The notes beneath the pieces are model-generated. The model worked only from the letters and a program-made list of their open reading frames with translations, had not been told where the DNA came from and searched no databases. From contig JAXLXY010000016.1 in NCBI GenBank assembly GCA_046327715.1, forward strand, positions 7,089-71,088: a stretch of 64,000 nucleotides of DNA, given 5' to 3'. Both the position numbers and the translations under genes were made by a program. Below are positions 26,356-34,047 of the stretch, one piece after another. The stretch comes from JADJOM01 sp046327715 (GTDB lineage Bacteria; Gemmatimonadota; Gemmatimonadetes; Gemmatimonadales; GWC2-71-9). Positions within the stretch are counted from its first letter, which is position 1. Every line of letters starts with the position of its first letter.

Positions 26356-28734
26356 ATGTCAGTCCGTGGCCGCATCCTCCCGCTCCTGGCGCTGGTCCTG
26401 GCCTGCCAGGAGCCGCTGGCCGAGCCGGCGGCACTCCCCGCGCGCGCACCCGGGGCCACCGCCGCCGTGGCCGCCTTCCCCGCGTGCACCAAGCACTGGA
26501 AGAACCCGGTCAACGGCATCTGGAGCTTCGGGGTCAACTGGAACCCCGCCGGCGTGCCCGGCGCGGCCGACGTGGCCTGCATCGACGCGCCCGGGACCTA
26601 CACCGTCTCCACCTTTCTCGCCCCGGCCGCCAAGGCCGTGATCATCGGGGGAACCGGCGCCTTCCCGACCCTCCGGTATGCCGGCTCCCCCGGCCAGACC
26701 TGGACCGCCACCACCGGCATCGACGTCCGGAGCGGCGCCACCCTGGCCCTCGACTCGAGCCTCACCATCAGCGCGGGCTACATCGAGGTGGGCGGCACCC
26801 TGAGTTCCGGCGCGGTGGCCGTGCCCAGGATCACGGCGGACTCGCTCGTCAATCGCGGCACCCTCGCCATCAACGCGGCCAGCGTTACGGCCAGCCCCTA
26901 TCCCACCATCACCGTGCTGGGCCCGGTCGGCTTCCGCAACACCGGCACCCTCAGCTCCTGTCACTTCACCCTCAACCTCCGGAATGGCAGTGAGGCCTGG
27001 ATGGAAGGCGGCCGCACCACCGGCAACGTCGACATCACCGTGACGGGCACCACCACCATCCTGCCCCCCAAGCCGATGAGCTTCGTGTGGAGCGGGGGCA
27101 CCCTCGGGACCAGCGTGGCCCCCCTCACAGTGAAGGGCATCAACCTCCGCCTGACGAACACCGCGCTCCAGGGACTGGTCACGACCTCCGCCGCCCCGTT
27201 CATCACCGGCGATGTCGGACCGGGGGTCACGCTGGATGTGGGCGGGGATCCCGCGCCCGCCACCACGCAGCCGGTGACCGTGCTCCGCAACCTCCAGTCC
27301 GGGCCGATGACCAACCTGGGCCGCCTGGTCCTGGGCGGCCACTCCATCATCGGCGGCCCCGACTCGGTGGAGATCGCCGGGCCCGGCCTGCTGAACGCCG
27401 GGGACATCACGCTGTACGTCGGCACCCTGGCGATGGACAGTCTCGTGAACAGCGGTACGGTGGAGGTCTGGGCCGACGTGCCGGTGACCACCCCGGCCCT
27501 GCTCCGCAATCGCGGCCAGATCTCGGTGGCCTCCTGGGGCCGCCTGGTCATCCAATCCGCGGAGTACCTCGCCGAGGCCAACAGCCAACAGGACGGGGCG
27601 CTGGTGGTGGACCACGGCACGCTCCGGGGCGTGGGGAACGTGGGCGACGTCACGGCTGTCGGGGGCACCATCGAGCCGGGTGGGGCGTATGTCTCCCCGA
27701 CCAACCCGGGGATCGGCACCCTCACCGTCGAGTCGCTCACGCTCGATGCGGCGAGCACGGTCGGCTTCGACCTGCAAGGCCTGGCCACGGGGGCCCACGA
27801 CAGCCTCGCCGTCCGGCTGGGGATCACCTACGGCGGCACCCTCTCCATCCGGGAGCGGCTCCCGTTCCTGGGGGGCAGTTGCGGGCAGGTGCTGTCGCTC
27901 ATCAGTGATGGCTCCGGCGGCGCCGGTCGCGGCGCCTTTGCGACGATCACCGGGCTGGTGCCCGCGCCCGCGCGCGGCTGGCGGGTGTACAACCCGAGCG
28001 GCGTGCTCCAGCTGGTGGGCCACGACCCGAGCCTGCCCATCTCGCTCGCGCCGTCGCAGGTGAGCGTGATGGAGGGCGGCCCCTCCTCGAGCTACGCCCT
28101 CTGCCTGCGCAGCGCCCCGGTGGCCGGCGCGACGGTGACCGTGACGCCGTCCACCGGCGGCGGCCAGGTGGTGGCGCCGGGGGCGCAGGTCTTCGGCAGC
28201 CTCACCTGGGCCCTCCCCCGCACCGTCACCGTGACGGCCGTGGATGATGCCCTGGTCGAGGCTTCACCACATGCTGCGACGATGACGCATGCCGTGACCT
28301 CGACCGACCCGGCGTACGCGGGCGCCAGGCCGGGGTCGGTGACGGTGTCCATCACCGACAACGACGCCAGCACCAACCTCGAGCTCCATGTGTTCAGCGC
28401 GCCGCCGGTGGTGGCCGTCGGGGCCAGCTTCACCATCACGCTGCAGAACGAGAACCTGGGGCCCAATACCTCCGTGGGATCGACCTTCACGATCCCGGCG
28501 AGTGCCGGATATGCCTATACCGGCAGCAGCGGCACCCTGGGGTGCAGCTACGACGCCGTCGCGGGCACCAGCTGCCAGCTGCCGAGCCTGGCGAGCGGGG
28601 CCCGTACCGATTTCACGGTGACGCTCACGGCCCTGGCCGCGGGCAGTTACAGCACCAGCTACACCATCAGCACCACCCAGCCGGACCCGAACCTGGGCAA
28701 CAACACGCGGGTGCAGGTGATTACGGTGAATTGA
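26356..28734 (+). CDS. Secreted lipoprotein with Calx-beta and DUF11-like domains
   Basis: A 792-residue exported protein. The N terminus has a hydrophobic stretch ending LALVLAC, a lipobox, so it is probably lipid-anchored. Residues ~45-550 are beta-rich with GVNWNPAGVPGAADVA near the start, a motif common at the head of large surface proteins, and many Thr/Gly-rich strands suggesting a beta-helix. A Calx-beta-like domain (~560-665, ending VSITDND) and a DUF11-like domain (~674-792, with QPDPNLGNNT) follow. GGAGG at 26346-26350 supports ATG 26356. Probably a cell-surface or adhesin-type protein; substrate unknown. Confidence 0.78.
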   Translation: MSVRGRILPLLALVLACQEPLAEPAALPARAPGATAAVAAFPACTKHWKNPVNGIWSFGVNWNPAGVPGAADVACIDAPGTYTVSTFLAPAAKAVIIGGTGAFPTLRYAGSPGQTWTATTGIDVRSGATLALDSSLTISAGYIEVGGTLSSGAVAVPRITADSLVNRGTLAINAASVTASPYPTITVLGPVGFRNTGTLSSCHFTLNLRNGSEAWMEGGRTTGNVDITVTGTTTILPPKPMSFVWSGGTLGTSVAPLTVKGINLRLTNTALQGLVTTSAAPFITGDVGPGVTLDVGGDPAPATTQPVTVLRNLQSGPMTNLGRLVLGGHSIIGGPDSVEIAGPGLLNAGDITLYVGTLAMDSLVNSGTVEVWADVPVTTPALLRNRGQISVASWGRLVIQSAEYLAEANSQQDGALVVDHGTLRGVGNVGDVTAVGGTIEPGGAYVSPTNPGIGTLTVESLTLDAASTVGFDLQGLATGAHDSLAVRLGITYGGTLSIRERLPFLGGSCGQVLSLISDGSGGAGRGAFATITGLVPAPARGWRVYNPSGVLQLVGHDPSLPISLAPSQVSVMEGGPSSSYALCLRSAPVAGATVTVTPSTGGGQVVAPGAQVFGSLTWALPRTVTVTAVDDALVEASPHAATMTHAVTSTDPAYAGARPGSVTVSITDNDASTNLELHVFSAPPVVAVGASFTITLQNENLGPNTSVGSTFTIPASAGYAYTGSSGTLGCSYDAVAGTSCQLPSLASGARTDFTVTLTALAAGSYSTSYTISTTQPDPNLGNNTRVQVITVN

Positions 28735-28758
28735 AGCGGGGAACGGGGGGGGGAACGA

Positions 28759-28979
28759 GGGAAGCGGGAAGCGGGCTGCGCCCCGGACTGTCATCCCGAG
28801 GGAGCAACGCGACCGAGGGATCCCTCCAACCCCGAGCCGGACCCGGAGGGATTCCTCGCCGCTGCGCGGCTCGGAATGACAGGCGCGGGGGGGCAGTCCC
28901 CCTCCCGCGTCTCCCGTTTCCCTCTTCCCTCTTCCCGCTTCCCGCTTCCCTCTTCCCGCTTCCCGCTTCCCGCTTCCCA
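28759..28979. repeat. Composite repeat: heptamers, C element, inverted heptamers
   Basis: Fills most of the 364-bp gap after the 792-residue gene. Forward heptamers (28759-28775), a full C element (28788-28882) and ten inverted heptamers (28911-28979) form one large inverted repeat. Confidence 0.9.
28788..28882. repeat. C element, copy 1 (full length)
   Basis: About 95 bp bounded by CTGTCATCCCGAG and CTCGGAATGACAG, inverted termini with two mismatched positions. An internal GAGGGATCCCTC-like segment repeats the inverted symmetry. The end motif resembles short dispersed repeats seen in many bacterial genomes. Confidence 0.85.
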
Positions 28980-29098
28980 TTTCACTCTGCCCCCCTCCCC
29001 TTTCCCCGTCTCTACCCCCCCTCAACTCGCGGACCGCCGCCGCCGATAGCTGGGAGGATACGTCCGACTCAGCCGCCCCAGCCCAGGAGACCCGGCCC

Positions 29099-29785
29099 AT
29101 GCGTACCCGTCCCACGCTGCTCGCGACCCTTGCCCTGGCGCTCGGCTGCGCCTCGTCCACGGACGGCGGCGGCAACGCCAGCCTGCTCACGATCCTCGGC
29201 TCGGCGGGCCTGGTGGGCCCGCTCAAGGCGATCGCCACCCCGGTGGGCGCCCCGGCGTCGATGTCCATCACCATGTACAAGCTGGCCCTCTCGCCCAACG
29301 CCGACTGCACCGGCGCGGTGGAGGTGCAGGACTACGGCGCTGGCGGCCAGGTGAAGGACTTCACCGCCTCGCCCACGCTGTTCCAGGCCCAGGTGGACCC
29401 GGGGAGCTACCCCTGCGTGGCCATCAACCTCTCCGACGTGATCGGCTTCCGGAGCGACACCGACAGCCTCTCCTGCCAGACCGGGGTGGACTACACCATC
29501 GACGTCTACCGGCCCGAGTCGAACGAGCAGTGGCTCGACCTCAACCAGGACTCGATCACCGCCACCGGCACCGACAGCACGCCGAGCAACGACCGGCCGT
29601 GGATCTTCTTCGCGACCGACACCGCGGCGGCGCTGGGCTCGGGGTACTCGCACGGCCAGGTCATCCCGCTCAGCAACGCGCTCACGGTGCCGAGCACGGT
29701 GACGTTCGTGTGGGACGCGGCGGGGGCGGTGGTGGACGAGCAGGGGCACTGCGGGATGAACCCGGGGCGGCCGAGTTTTCAATAG
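29099..29785 (+). CDS. Small lipoprotein, unknown function
   Basis: A 228-residue exported protein with signal peptide MRTRPTLLATLALALGC; the lipobox cysteine is followed by Ala-Ser-Ser, and a Gly/Ser linker comes next. The mature part is beta-rich, with three further Cys residues in pairs that could form disulfides (ADCTGAV, SLSCQTG, GHCGMN). AGGAG at 29085-29089 supports ATG 29099. Family not recognised. The TAG stop (29783-29785) forms the start of the octamer array that follows, so the repeat begins exactly at the gene end. Confidence 0.7.
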   Translation: MRTRPTLLATLALALGCASSTDGGGNASLLTILGSAGLVGPLKAIATPVGAPASMSITMYKLALSPNADCTGAVEVQDYGAGGQVKDFTASPTLFQAQVDPGSYPCVAINLSDVIGFRSDTDSLSCQTGVDYTIDVYRPESNEQWLDLNQDSITATGTDSTPSNDRPWIFFATDTAAALGSGYSHGQVIPLSNALTVPSTVTFVWDAAGAVVDEQGHCGMNPGRPSFQ

Positions 29786-29861
29786 GCGGTTGGGCGGTTA
29801 GGCGGTTAGGCGGTTAGGCGGTTAGGCGGTTAGGCGGTTAGGCGGTTAGGCGGTTAGGCGG
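29785..29861 (+). repeat. Octamer array GGCGGTTA
   Basis: Nine to ten tandem GGCGGTTA units directly at the stop codon of the lipoprotein gene. This is the only array in the window with this orientation; the others read CGCCTAAC on the plus strand. Confidence 0.92.
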
Positions 29862-29875
29862 ACCCGAACCTACTG

Positions 29876-29964
29876 CCTGTCATCCTGAGCGCAGCGAAGG
29901 ATCCCTTCAGGTCCGCGCCGGACTTGGAGGGATTCCTCGCCGCTGCGCGGCTCGGAATGACAGG
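29876..29964. repeat. C element, copy 2 (full length)
   Basis: Ends CCTGTCAT and ATGACAGG, 89 bp. The core is about 80% like copy 1 by eye, and the right third is nearly identical to it. It sits just upstream of the tRNA-Ala promoter. Confidence 0.85.
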
Positions 29965-29981
29965 CGCGGGGGGTCAGGAAG

Positions 29982-30010
29982 TTGACCAAGCCCCTGCGGC
30001 TGGCTAGCTT
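29982..30010 (+). promoter_or_regulatory. Promoter of tRNA-Ala
   Basis: TTGACC (29982-29987), 17-bp spacer, TAGCTT (30005-30010), then the tRNA 15 bp downstream. The same -10 hexamer TAGCTT precedes the PadR gene and the gene at the window end. Confidence 0.75.
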
Positions 30011-30024
30011 AACCCTCCCCAAAC

Positions 30025-30097
30025 GGGGCTGTAGCTCAGCTGGGAGAGCGCTGCAATCGCACTGCAGAGGTCAGGGGTTCGATCCCCCTCAGCTCCA
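30025..30097 (+). tRNA. tRNA-Ala (anticodon CGC)
   Basis: 73 nt from GGGGCTG to CAGCTCC plus discriminator A. The anticodon arm CTGCA-ATCGCAC-TGCAG gives anticodon CGC, and the T arm is AGGGG-TTCGATC-CCCCT. No CCA encoded. Confidence 0.95.
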
Positions 30098-30109
30098 TGG
30101 CACCGACCA

Positions 30110-30138
30110 GGCCCGGGTCCGCAAGGATCCGGGCCTTT
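30110..30138 (+). terminator. Terminator of tRNA-Ala
   Basis: Stem GCCCGGGTCC / GGATCCGGGC (one G-U pair) with loop GCAA, followed by CTTTGTC, starting 13 bp beyond the tRNA. Confidence 0.8.
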
Positions 30139-30224
30139 GTCGTGGGGGGGGGTGAGAGGATCGGCGGCATCGCTCCGTTCAGGGGCATCTCGCCGGCCGG
30201 CCACCCTCCACCCCCAGGTGCCCC

Positions 30225-30893
30225 ATGCGCAAGCTCGTCCCGCTGCTCCTCGGCCTTGCCCTCCCCATCGTCGGCTCCATCGCGTGCGGCAGCTCCGGCG
30301 GCTCGGGCAATGGCCGGACCACCTTCAAGGGCGCCTTCGCCGACCTCGATGGCTCCTTGATCGGCGTGATCACCTTCACCGTCCATACCACCAGCTTCAG
30401 CGTCCGCGGCACCGGCGGCATCACCGAGGCGTCGCTGGTGGCCCAGGTGCCCGCCACCGGCAGCCTGATCGGCTGGGGGAACGGCGGCACGGCCAGCTTC
30501 AGCGGCACCTGGGACGAGAGCCTCAACACCCTCAACCTGAGCAGCAGCTTCGGCACCATCACCGGCGGGTACTTCGTGGCGCTCAACCAGATCGGCGGCG
30601 ACATCGCGTACACCGCCGGGACGTCGGGCATCTGGACCGCGCTCAAGGGCGGCGCCGGCACCGCCTACTGCGGCCAGTGGGATACGGGGGTCGCGGTCCA
30701 GCGGTTCGTGTTCGTGGTCTCGGGCGGGGTGATGCGGGGCTACAGCAACTTCGGCACGTCCGTTGAGGGCACGGTCAACGGCAACAGCCTCCAGTACGAC
30801 GCCAACGGCTTCTCGGGCACGGGGACCTTCGGGGCCAGCGGGGCCAGCGGCACCCTCAACGGAAGCAACTGGACCGCCTCGGTCTGCGGCTGA
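30225..30893 (+). CDS. Small lipoprotein, unknown function
   Basis: A 222-residue exported protein with signal peptide MRKLVPLLLGLALPIVGSIAC, whose last residue is the lipobox cysteine. A Gly/Ser linker follows and then ~180 residues of repeated beta strands rich in Gly, Thr and Ser (e.g. GTASFSGTWDESLNTLNLSS), the pattern of a small beta sandwich or barrel. Family not recognised. It is a single gene with its own 5' region after the tRNA-Ala terminator. Confidence 0.72.
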   Translation: MRKLVPLLLGLALPIVGSIACGSSGGSGNGRTTFKGAFADLDGSLIGVITFTVHTTSFSVRGTGGITEASLVAQVPATGSLIGWGNGGTASFSGTWDESLNTLNLSSSFGTITGGYFVALNQIGGDIAYTAGTSGIWTALKGGAGTAYCGQWDTGVAVQRFVFVVSGGVMRGYSNFGTSVEGTVNGNSLQYDANGFSGTGTFGASGASGTLNGSNWTASVCG

Positions 30894-30966
30894 GGATGGC
30901 GCCCGGCCGGGCCCCGGGAGCCGTCCAGGGTTTGTCCAGCCAGGACTGTCAATCTTGTCGGTTTGT

Positions 30967-30989
30967 CCAATTTACGGTCACGAAATTGG
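30967..30989. promoter_or_regulatory. Inverted repeat upstream of the B12 photoreceptor gene
   Basis: CCAATTT and AAATTGG form a perfect 7-bp inverted repeat around 9 bp, in an AT-rich stretch 38-60 bp before the ATG. Several TTGTC motifs lie just to the left (30935-30966). This is a plausible operator for autoregulation by the MerR-type protein it precedes. Confidence 0.45.
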
Positions 30990-31026
30990 CTTGACGGATG
31001 TTGGACGCCGCCGCAAGTTGACACCC

Positions 31027-31980
31027 ATGAAATCCAGAAATTCGACGGGCCCGAGACACCCGGTCCGGCTGGTGAGTGAGCGGACCGGGCTCACCCCCCA
31101 CGTGCTCCGGGTGTGGGAGCGGCGGTACGGGGTGGTGGAGCCGGCGCGGTCGGCCGGCGGGCAGCGGCTCTACTCCGACGCCGACATCGAGCGGCTGCGG
31201 CTGCTCAACCTGGCCACCAAGGCGGGGCGGAACATCGGCCAGGTGGCGCACCTCCCCAACGACCAGCTGCAGGACCTGATCCGCGCCGACGGGCAGGCGC
31301 CGCGCCCCTCCCTTCCGGCGGTGGCGCCGGAGGGGGCGCTGCTGCTGGCCGAGGCGCTGGAGCTGGTGGACCGGATGGATGGCACCGGCATCGAGGTCAC
31401 GCTGCGCCAGGCGATCAGCAGCCTCGGCGTGCACCGCGGGCTCGACCTGGTGGTCGTGCCCCTGCTGGCGGAGATCGGCGAGCGGTGGCAGGCCGCCGAC
31501 CTCCGCCCCGCCCATGAGCACCTCGCCGCGGCGGCGGTGGAACGGGTGCTGGCCGGGCTCATGACCGACTTCGCCGCCGGCGCCCCTGACCGGCCCCACC
31601 TGCTGGTGGCCACGCCGAGCCGACAGCGCCACGGGCTCGGCGCGATGATGGCCGGCGTGACCGCGGCGGTGCTGGGCTGGCGGCTCACCCACCTCGGCGC
31701 CGACCTGCCCATCAGCGACATCATCCACGCCGCCCGCGCCTCGGGTGCGCAGGCGGTGGCGCTCTCGCTCATCCACCCGAGCGACGACATCGTGCTCGCC
31801 CGGGAGCTGCTCGACCTGGAGCGCGCCCTGCCCCCCACCTGCCACCTCTTCCTGGGCGGCGCCGCCGCGGCCACCTACGCCTCGGTCCTCAACCCGCGGC
31901 GGGTGGAGGTGATGCCCGACCTCGCGAGCCTGCGGCTCAGGCTGCAGGAGCTCAAGGCGCGGGGGACGCACCTCAGGTAA
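31027..31980 (+). CDS. MerR-family adenosylcobalamin photoreceptor (CarH/LitR-like)
   Basis: Predicted dark repressor that uses coenzyme B12 as a light sensor. Residues ~10-75 are a MerR winged helix (LTPHVLRVWERRYGVVEPAR). Residues ~100-185 are the helical cap with the W-x9-EH signature of CarH (Trp154, Glu164, His165). Residues ~190-310 are the B12-binding Rossmann domain with RHGLG, where His202 is in the position of the lower axial ligand although the usual Asp/Glu two residues before is Gln. ATG 31027 begins the conserved MerR start; the longer frame upstream crosses the operator-like inverted repeat. It directly precedes two photolyase genes, which fits light-induced repair. Confidence 0.88.
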   Translation: MKSRNSTGPRHPVRLVSERTGLTPHVLRVWERRYGVVEPARSAGGQRLYSDADIERLRLLNLATKAGRNIGQVAHLPNDQLQDLIRADGQAPRPSLPAVAPEGALLLAEALELVDRMDGTGIEVTLRQAISSLGVHRGLDLVVVPLLAEIGERWQAADLRPAHEHLAAAAVERVLAGLMTDFAAGAPDRPHLLVATPSRQRHGLGAMMAGVTAAVLGWRLTHLGADLPISDIIHAARASGAQAVALSLIHPSDDIVLARELLDLERALPPTCHLFLGGAAAATYASVLNPRRVEVMPDLASLRLRLQELKARGTHLR

Positions 31981-31985
31981 CAGAC

Positions 31986-32045
31986 GGGAAGCGGGAAGCG
32001 GGAAGGGGGAAAAGGGAAGCGGGAAGCGGGAAACGGGAAGCGGGA
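31986..32045 (+). repeat. Heptamer array between photoreceptor and photolyase
   Basis: Eight or more GGGAAGC/GGGAAAC/GGGAAGG units start 5 bp after the photoreceptor stop; degenerate G-rich sequence continues to ~32070. Confidence 0.9.
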
Positions 32046-32105
32046 GTGGGGGAAGGGGGAAGGGGAACGACGGCGGCCGCGGCGCGAGGGAGAGTAGCAC
32101 ACGAG

Positions 32106-33872
32106 ATGAGCCGAGCGCCGTTGCCGACCTGGTTCGTGGGACCGTGGGAGCTCTCGACCGCCACCGCACAGCTGCCGCCGACCCCCGCCGCGGGCCGGGT
32201 GCTGCTCGTGGAGAGCACCGGCAAGGGCGCCGCCCTGCCCTACCACCGCTGGAAGCTGGTGCTGGTGCTGTCGGCCCTCCGGCACTTCGTGCAGGAACTC
32301 CGCGACAGAGGCTACGAGGTGGACCACCGGGTGGCGCCGAGCTACGCGGAGGGGATCCGCGCGCACGTGGCGGAATACGGCGTGGAGCGGGTGTACGTGC
32401 AGGAGCCGGCGGAGTGGGGGATCTCCGCCTCACTGCTCGGGTGGAAGCCCGGGCGACCGGGAAGCGGGAAGCGGGAAACGGGAAGCGGACCGCCGCCCGG
32501 GTTGCCGGTGGAGCGACTGCCGGACCGGCGGTTCCTGACGCCGCGGGAAGAGTTCCGGCGCTGGGCCAGCGGCCGCAAGCTGCTCCGCATGGAGGACTTC
32601 TATCGCTGGCAGCGACGCCGCCTCGGCATCCTGATGGAGGGCGCGGAGCCGGTGGGCGGCGCCTGGAACCTCGACCGGGAGAACCGCCAGACGGCCAGGG
32701 CGCTGCTCCGGCGCGGGGTGCCGCCGACGCCGGTGGCGTTCGCGCCGGACGCGATCACCGAGAAGGTGATGCGGCTGGTGAGGCGGATGGGAACGACGGG
32801 AAACGGCGACCGAGCCCCCTTCGGGAGCGCGATAGCGCGACCCGGGGGCGAGGGAGTGCGGGAAGCTGGAAGCGAGCCGCCCCAGGGCCACTGGGGATCG
32901 GTGGATGGCTTTGACCTGCCGGTGACACGGGCCCAGGCGCTCGAGGCGCTGCAGGACTTCCTGGACCATCGCCTGGCCGACTTCGGGCCCTACGAGGACG
33001 CGATGCTCGCGGGGGAGACCTGGCTCTACCACTCGCGGCTGAGCGCGGCGATGAACGTGGGGCTGCTGCACCCGGGCGAGATGGCGGCGGCGGCGGTGGA
33101 GCGGTGGCAGGCGGGGGAAACAACGGGAAGAGGGAAGCGGGAAGAGGGAAGCGGGGCGCCGTCGCATACGGAGTCCCGGCCCGCCATCCCGCTCAGCTCC
33201 GTGGAGGGGTTTGTCCGGCAGGTGATCGGCTGGCGGGAGTACGTGAACGGGATCTACTGGCTGACCATGCCGGGGTACCGGGAGCACAACTACTTCGGCC
33301 ACACCCGGCCGCTGCCGCAGCTGTACTGGGAGCCGGAACGCACCGACCTGGCCTGCCTGCACGACTCGGTGCGCATGGTGCGCGACACGGCCTATGCCCA
33401 CCACATCCACCGGCTGATGGTGCTCTCGAACTTCGCCACCCTCGCGGGGGTGCACCCGCTCCGGCTGTCGGAGTGGTTCTGGGCGGGGTTCAGCGACGCC
33501 ATGGAATGGGTGGAGCTGCCCAACGTGGTGGGGATGGCCACCTTCGGGGACGGCGGGCTGCTGGCGAGCAAGCCGTACGTCTCGAGCGCCGCCTACATCA
33601 ACAAGATGAGCAACTACTGCGGCGGCTGCCGCTACGACCCCAAGCGCCGCACCGGGCCCGGTGCCTGCCCGTTCAACTACCTCTACTGGACCTTCCTCGA
33701 CGACATCCGCACCCGCCGGCTCGACGTGGGGCAGCGGATGGCGCTGGTGCTCAAGCAGGTGGAAGGGCTCGACCCGGCGGAGCTCGCGATGATGCACGGG
33801 GAGCGGGAGCGGTTCCTGGCCTCGCTCGAGCCTGATGGGACGGGGTGGAGGTTTGGGTATGATCAGGGGTAG
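32106..33872 (+). CDS. Iron-sulfur bacterial cryptochrome/(6-4) photolyase
   Basis: Repairs UV-induced (6-4) photoproducts with FAD and light (PhrB/CryB family). The C-terminal half has AYAHHIHRLMVLSNFA, the FAD-pocket motif, and the 4Fe-4S ligands NYCGGCRYDP and GACPFNYLYW; the fourth ligand is probably Cys in TDLACLHD. The 588 residues exceed the usual ~510-520 by about the length of three in-frame repeat insertions (32459-32488, 32798-32874, 33113-33153), so the enzyme core is intact around them. The start is ATG 32106 (MSRAPLPTW), because the region before it is repeat-derived. It sits between the B12 photoreceptor and the class II photolyase. Confidence 0.88.
   Translation: MSRAPLPTWFVGPWELSTATAQLPPTPAAGRVLLVESTGKGAALPYHRWKLVLVLSALRHFVQELRDRGYEVDHRVAPSYAEGIRAHVAEYGVERVYVQEPAEWGISASLLGWKPGRPGSGKRETGSGPPPGLPVERLPDRRFLTPREEFRRWASGRKLLRMEDFYRWQRRRLGILMEGAEPVGGAWNLDRENRQTARALLRRGVPPTPVAFAPDAITEKVMRLVRRMGTTGNGDRAPFGSAIARPGGEGVREAGSEPPQGHWGSVDGFDLPVTRAQALEALQDFLDHRLADFGPYEDAMLAGETWLYHSRLSAAMNVGLLHPGEMAAAAVERWQAGETTGRGKREEGSGAPSHTESRPAIPLSSVEGFVRQVIGWREYVNGIYWLTMPGYREHNYFGHTRPLPQLYWEPERTDLACLHDSVRMVRDTAYAHHIHRLMVLSNFATLAGVHPLRLSEWFWAGFSDAMEWVELPNVVGMATFGDGGLLASKPYVSSAAYINKMSNYCGGCRYDPKRRTGPGACPFNYLYWTFLDDIRTRRLDVGQRMALVLKQVEGLDPAELAMMHGERERFLASLEPDGTGWRFGYDQG
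32459..32488 (+). repeat. In-frame heptamer insertion 1 in the (6-4) photolyase
   Basis: Four units (GGGAAGC, GGGAAGC, GGGAAAC, GGGAAGC) encode a GSGKRETGSG-type linker. Confidence 0.9.
32798..32874 (+). repeat. In-frame heptamer plus B block insertion 2 in the (6-4) photolyase
   Basis: One heptamer, a full B block (32806-32868) and further heptamer remnants are translated as GNGDRAPFGSAIARPGGEGV and flanking residues without a stop. The B block hairpin here reads GCGCGATAGCGCG in place of GCGGCGAAGCCGC. Confidence 0.9.
33113..33153 (+). repeat. In-frame heptamer insertion 3 in the (6-4) photolyase
   Basis: About five units, GGGAAGA and GGGAAGC alternating, encode GRGKREEGSG. Confidence 0.88.
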
Positions 33873-34006
33873 GGGAAGAGGGAAGAGGGAAGCGGGAAGC
33901 GGGAAGCGGGAAGCGGCGACCGAGCCCCCTTCGGGAGCCCGCAGCGCGACCCGGGGGCGAGGGAGTGCGGGAAGCGGGAAGCGGGACACGGGAGGCGGGA
34001 AACGGG
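33873..34006 (+). repeat. Heptamers, B block, heptamers between the two photolyases
   Basis: Starts right after the TAG of the (6-4) photolyase. A B block with a shortened hairpin lies at 33915-33970. The frame of the next gene stays open through it, which would give a spurious 71-residue N-terminal extension. Confidence 0.9.
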
Positions 34007-34047
34007 ATGGTGATGGTAAGCGGGCGGGACTTCAACCGGGCAGGCAC

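Noticed and set aside
32046..32105. Earlier ATG for the (6-4) photolyase
   Set aside because: Adds 20 residues encoded by degenerate G-rich repeat; ATG 32106 starts the family sequence.
33835..34047. N-terminal extension of the class II photolyase
   Set aside because: Consists of heptamers and a B block; conserved sequence begins after GTG 34048.
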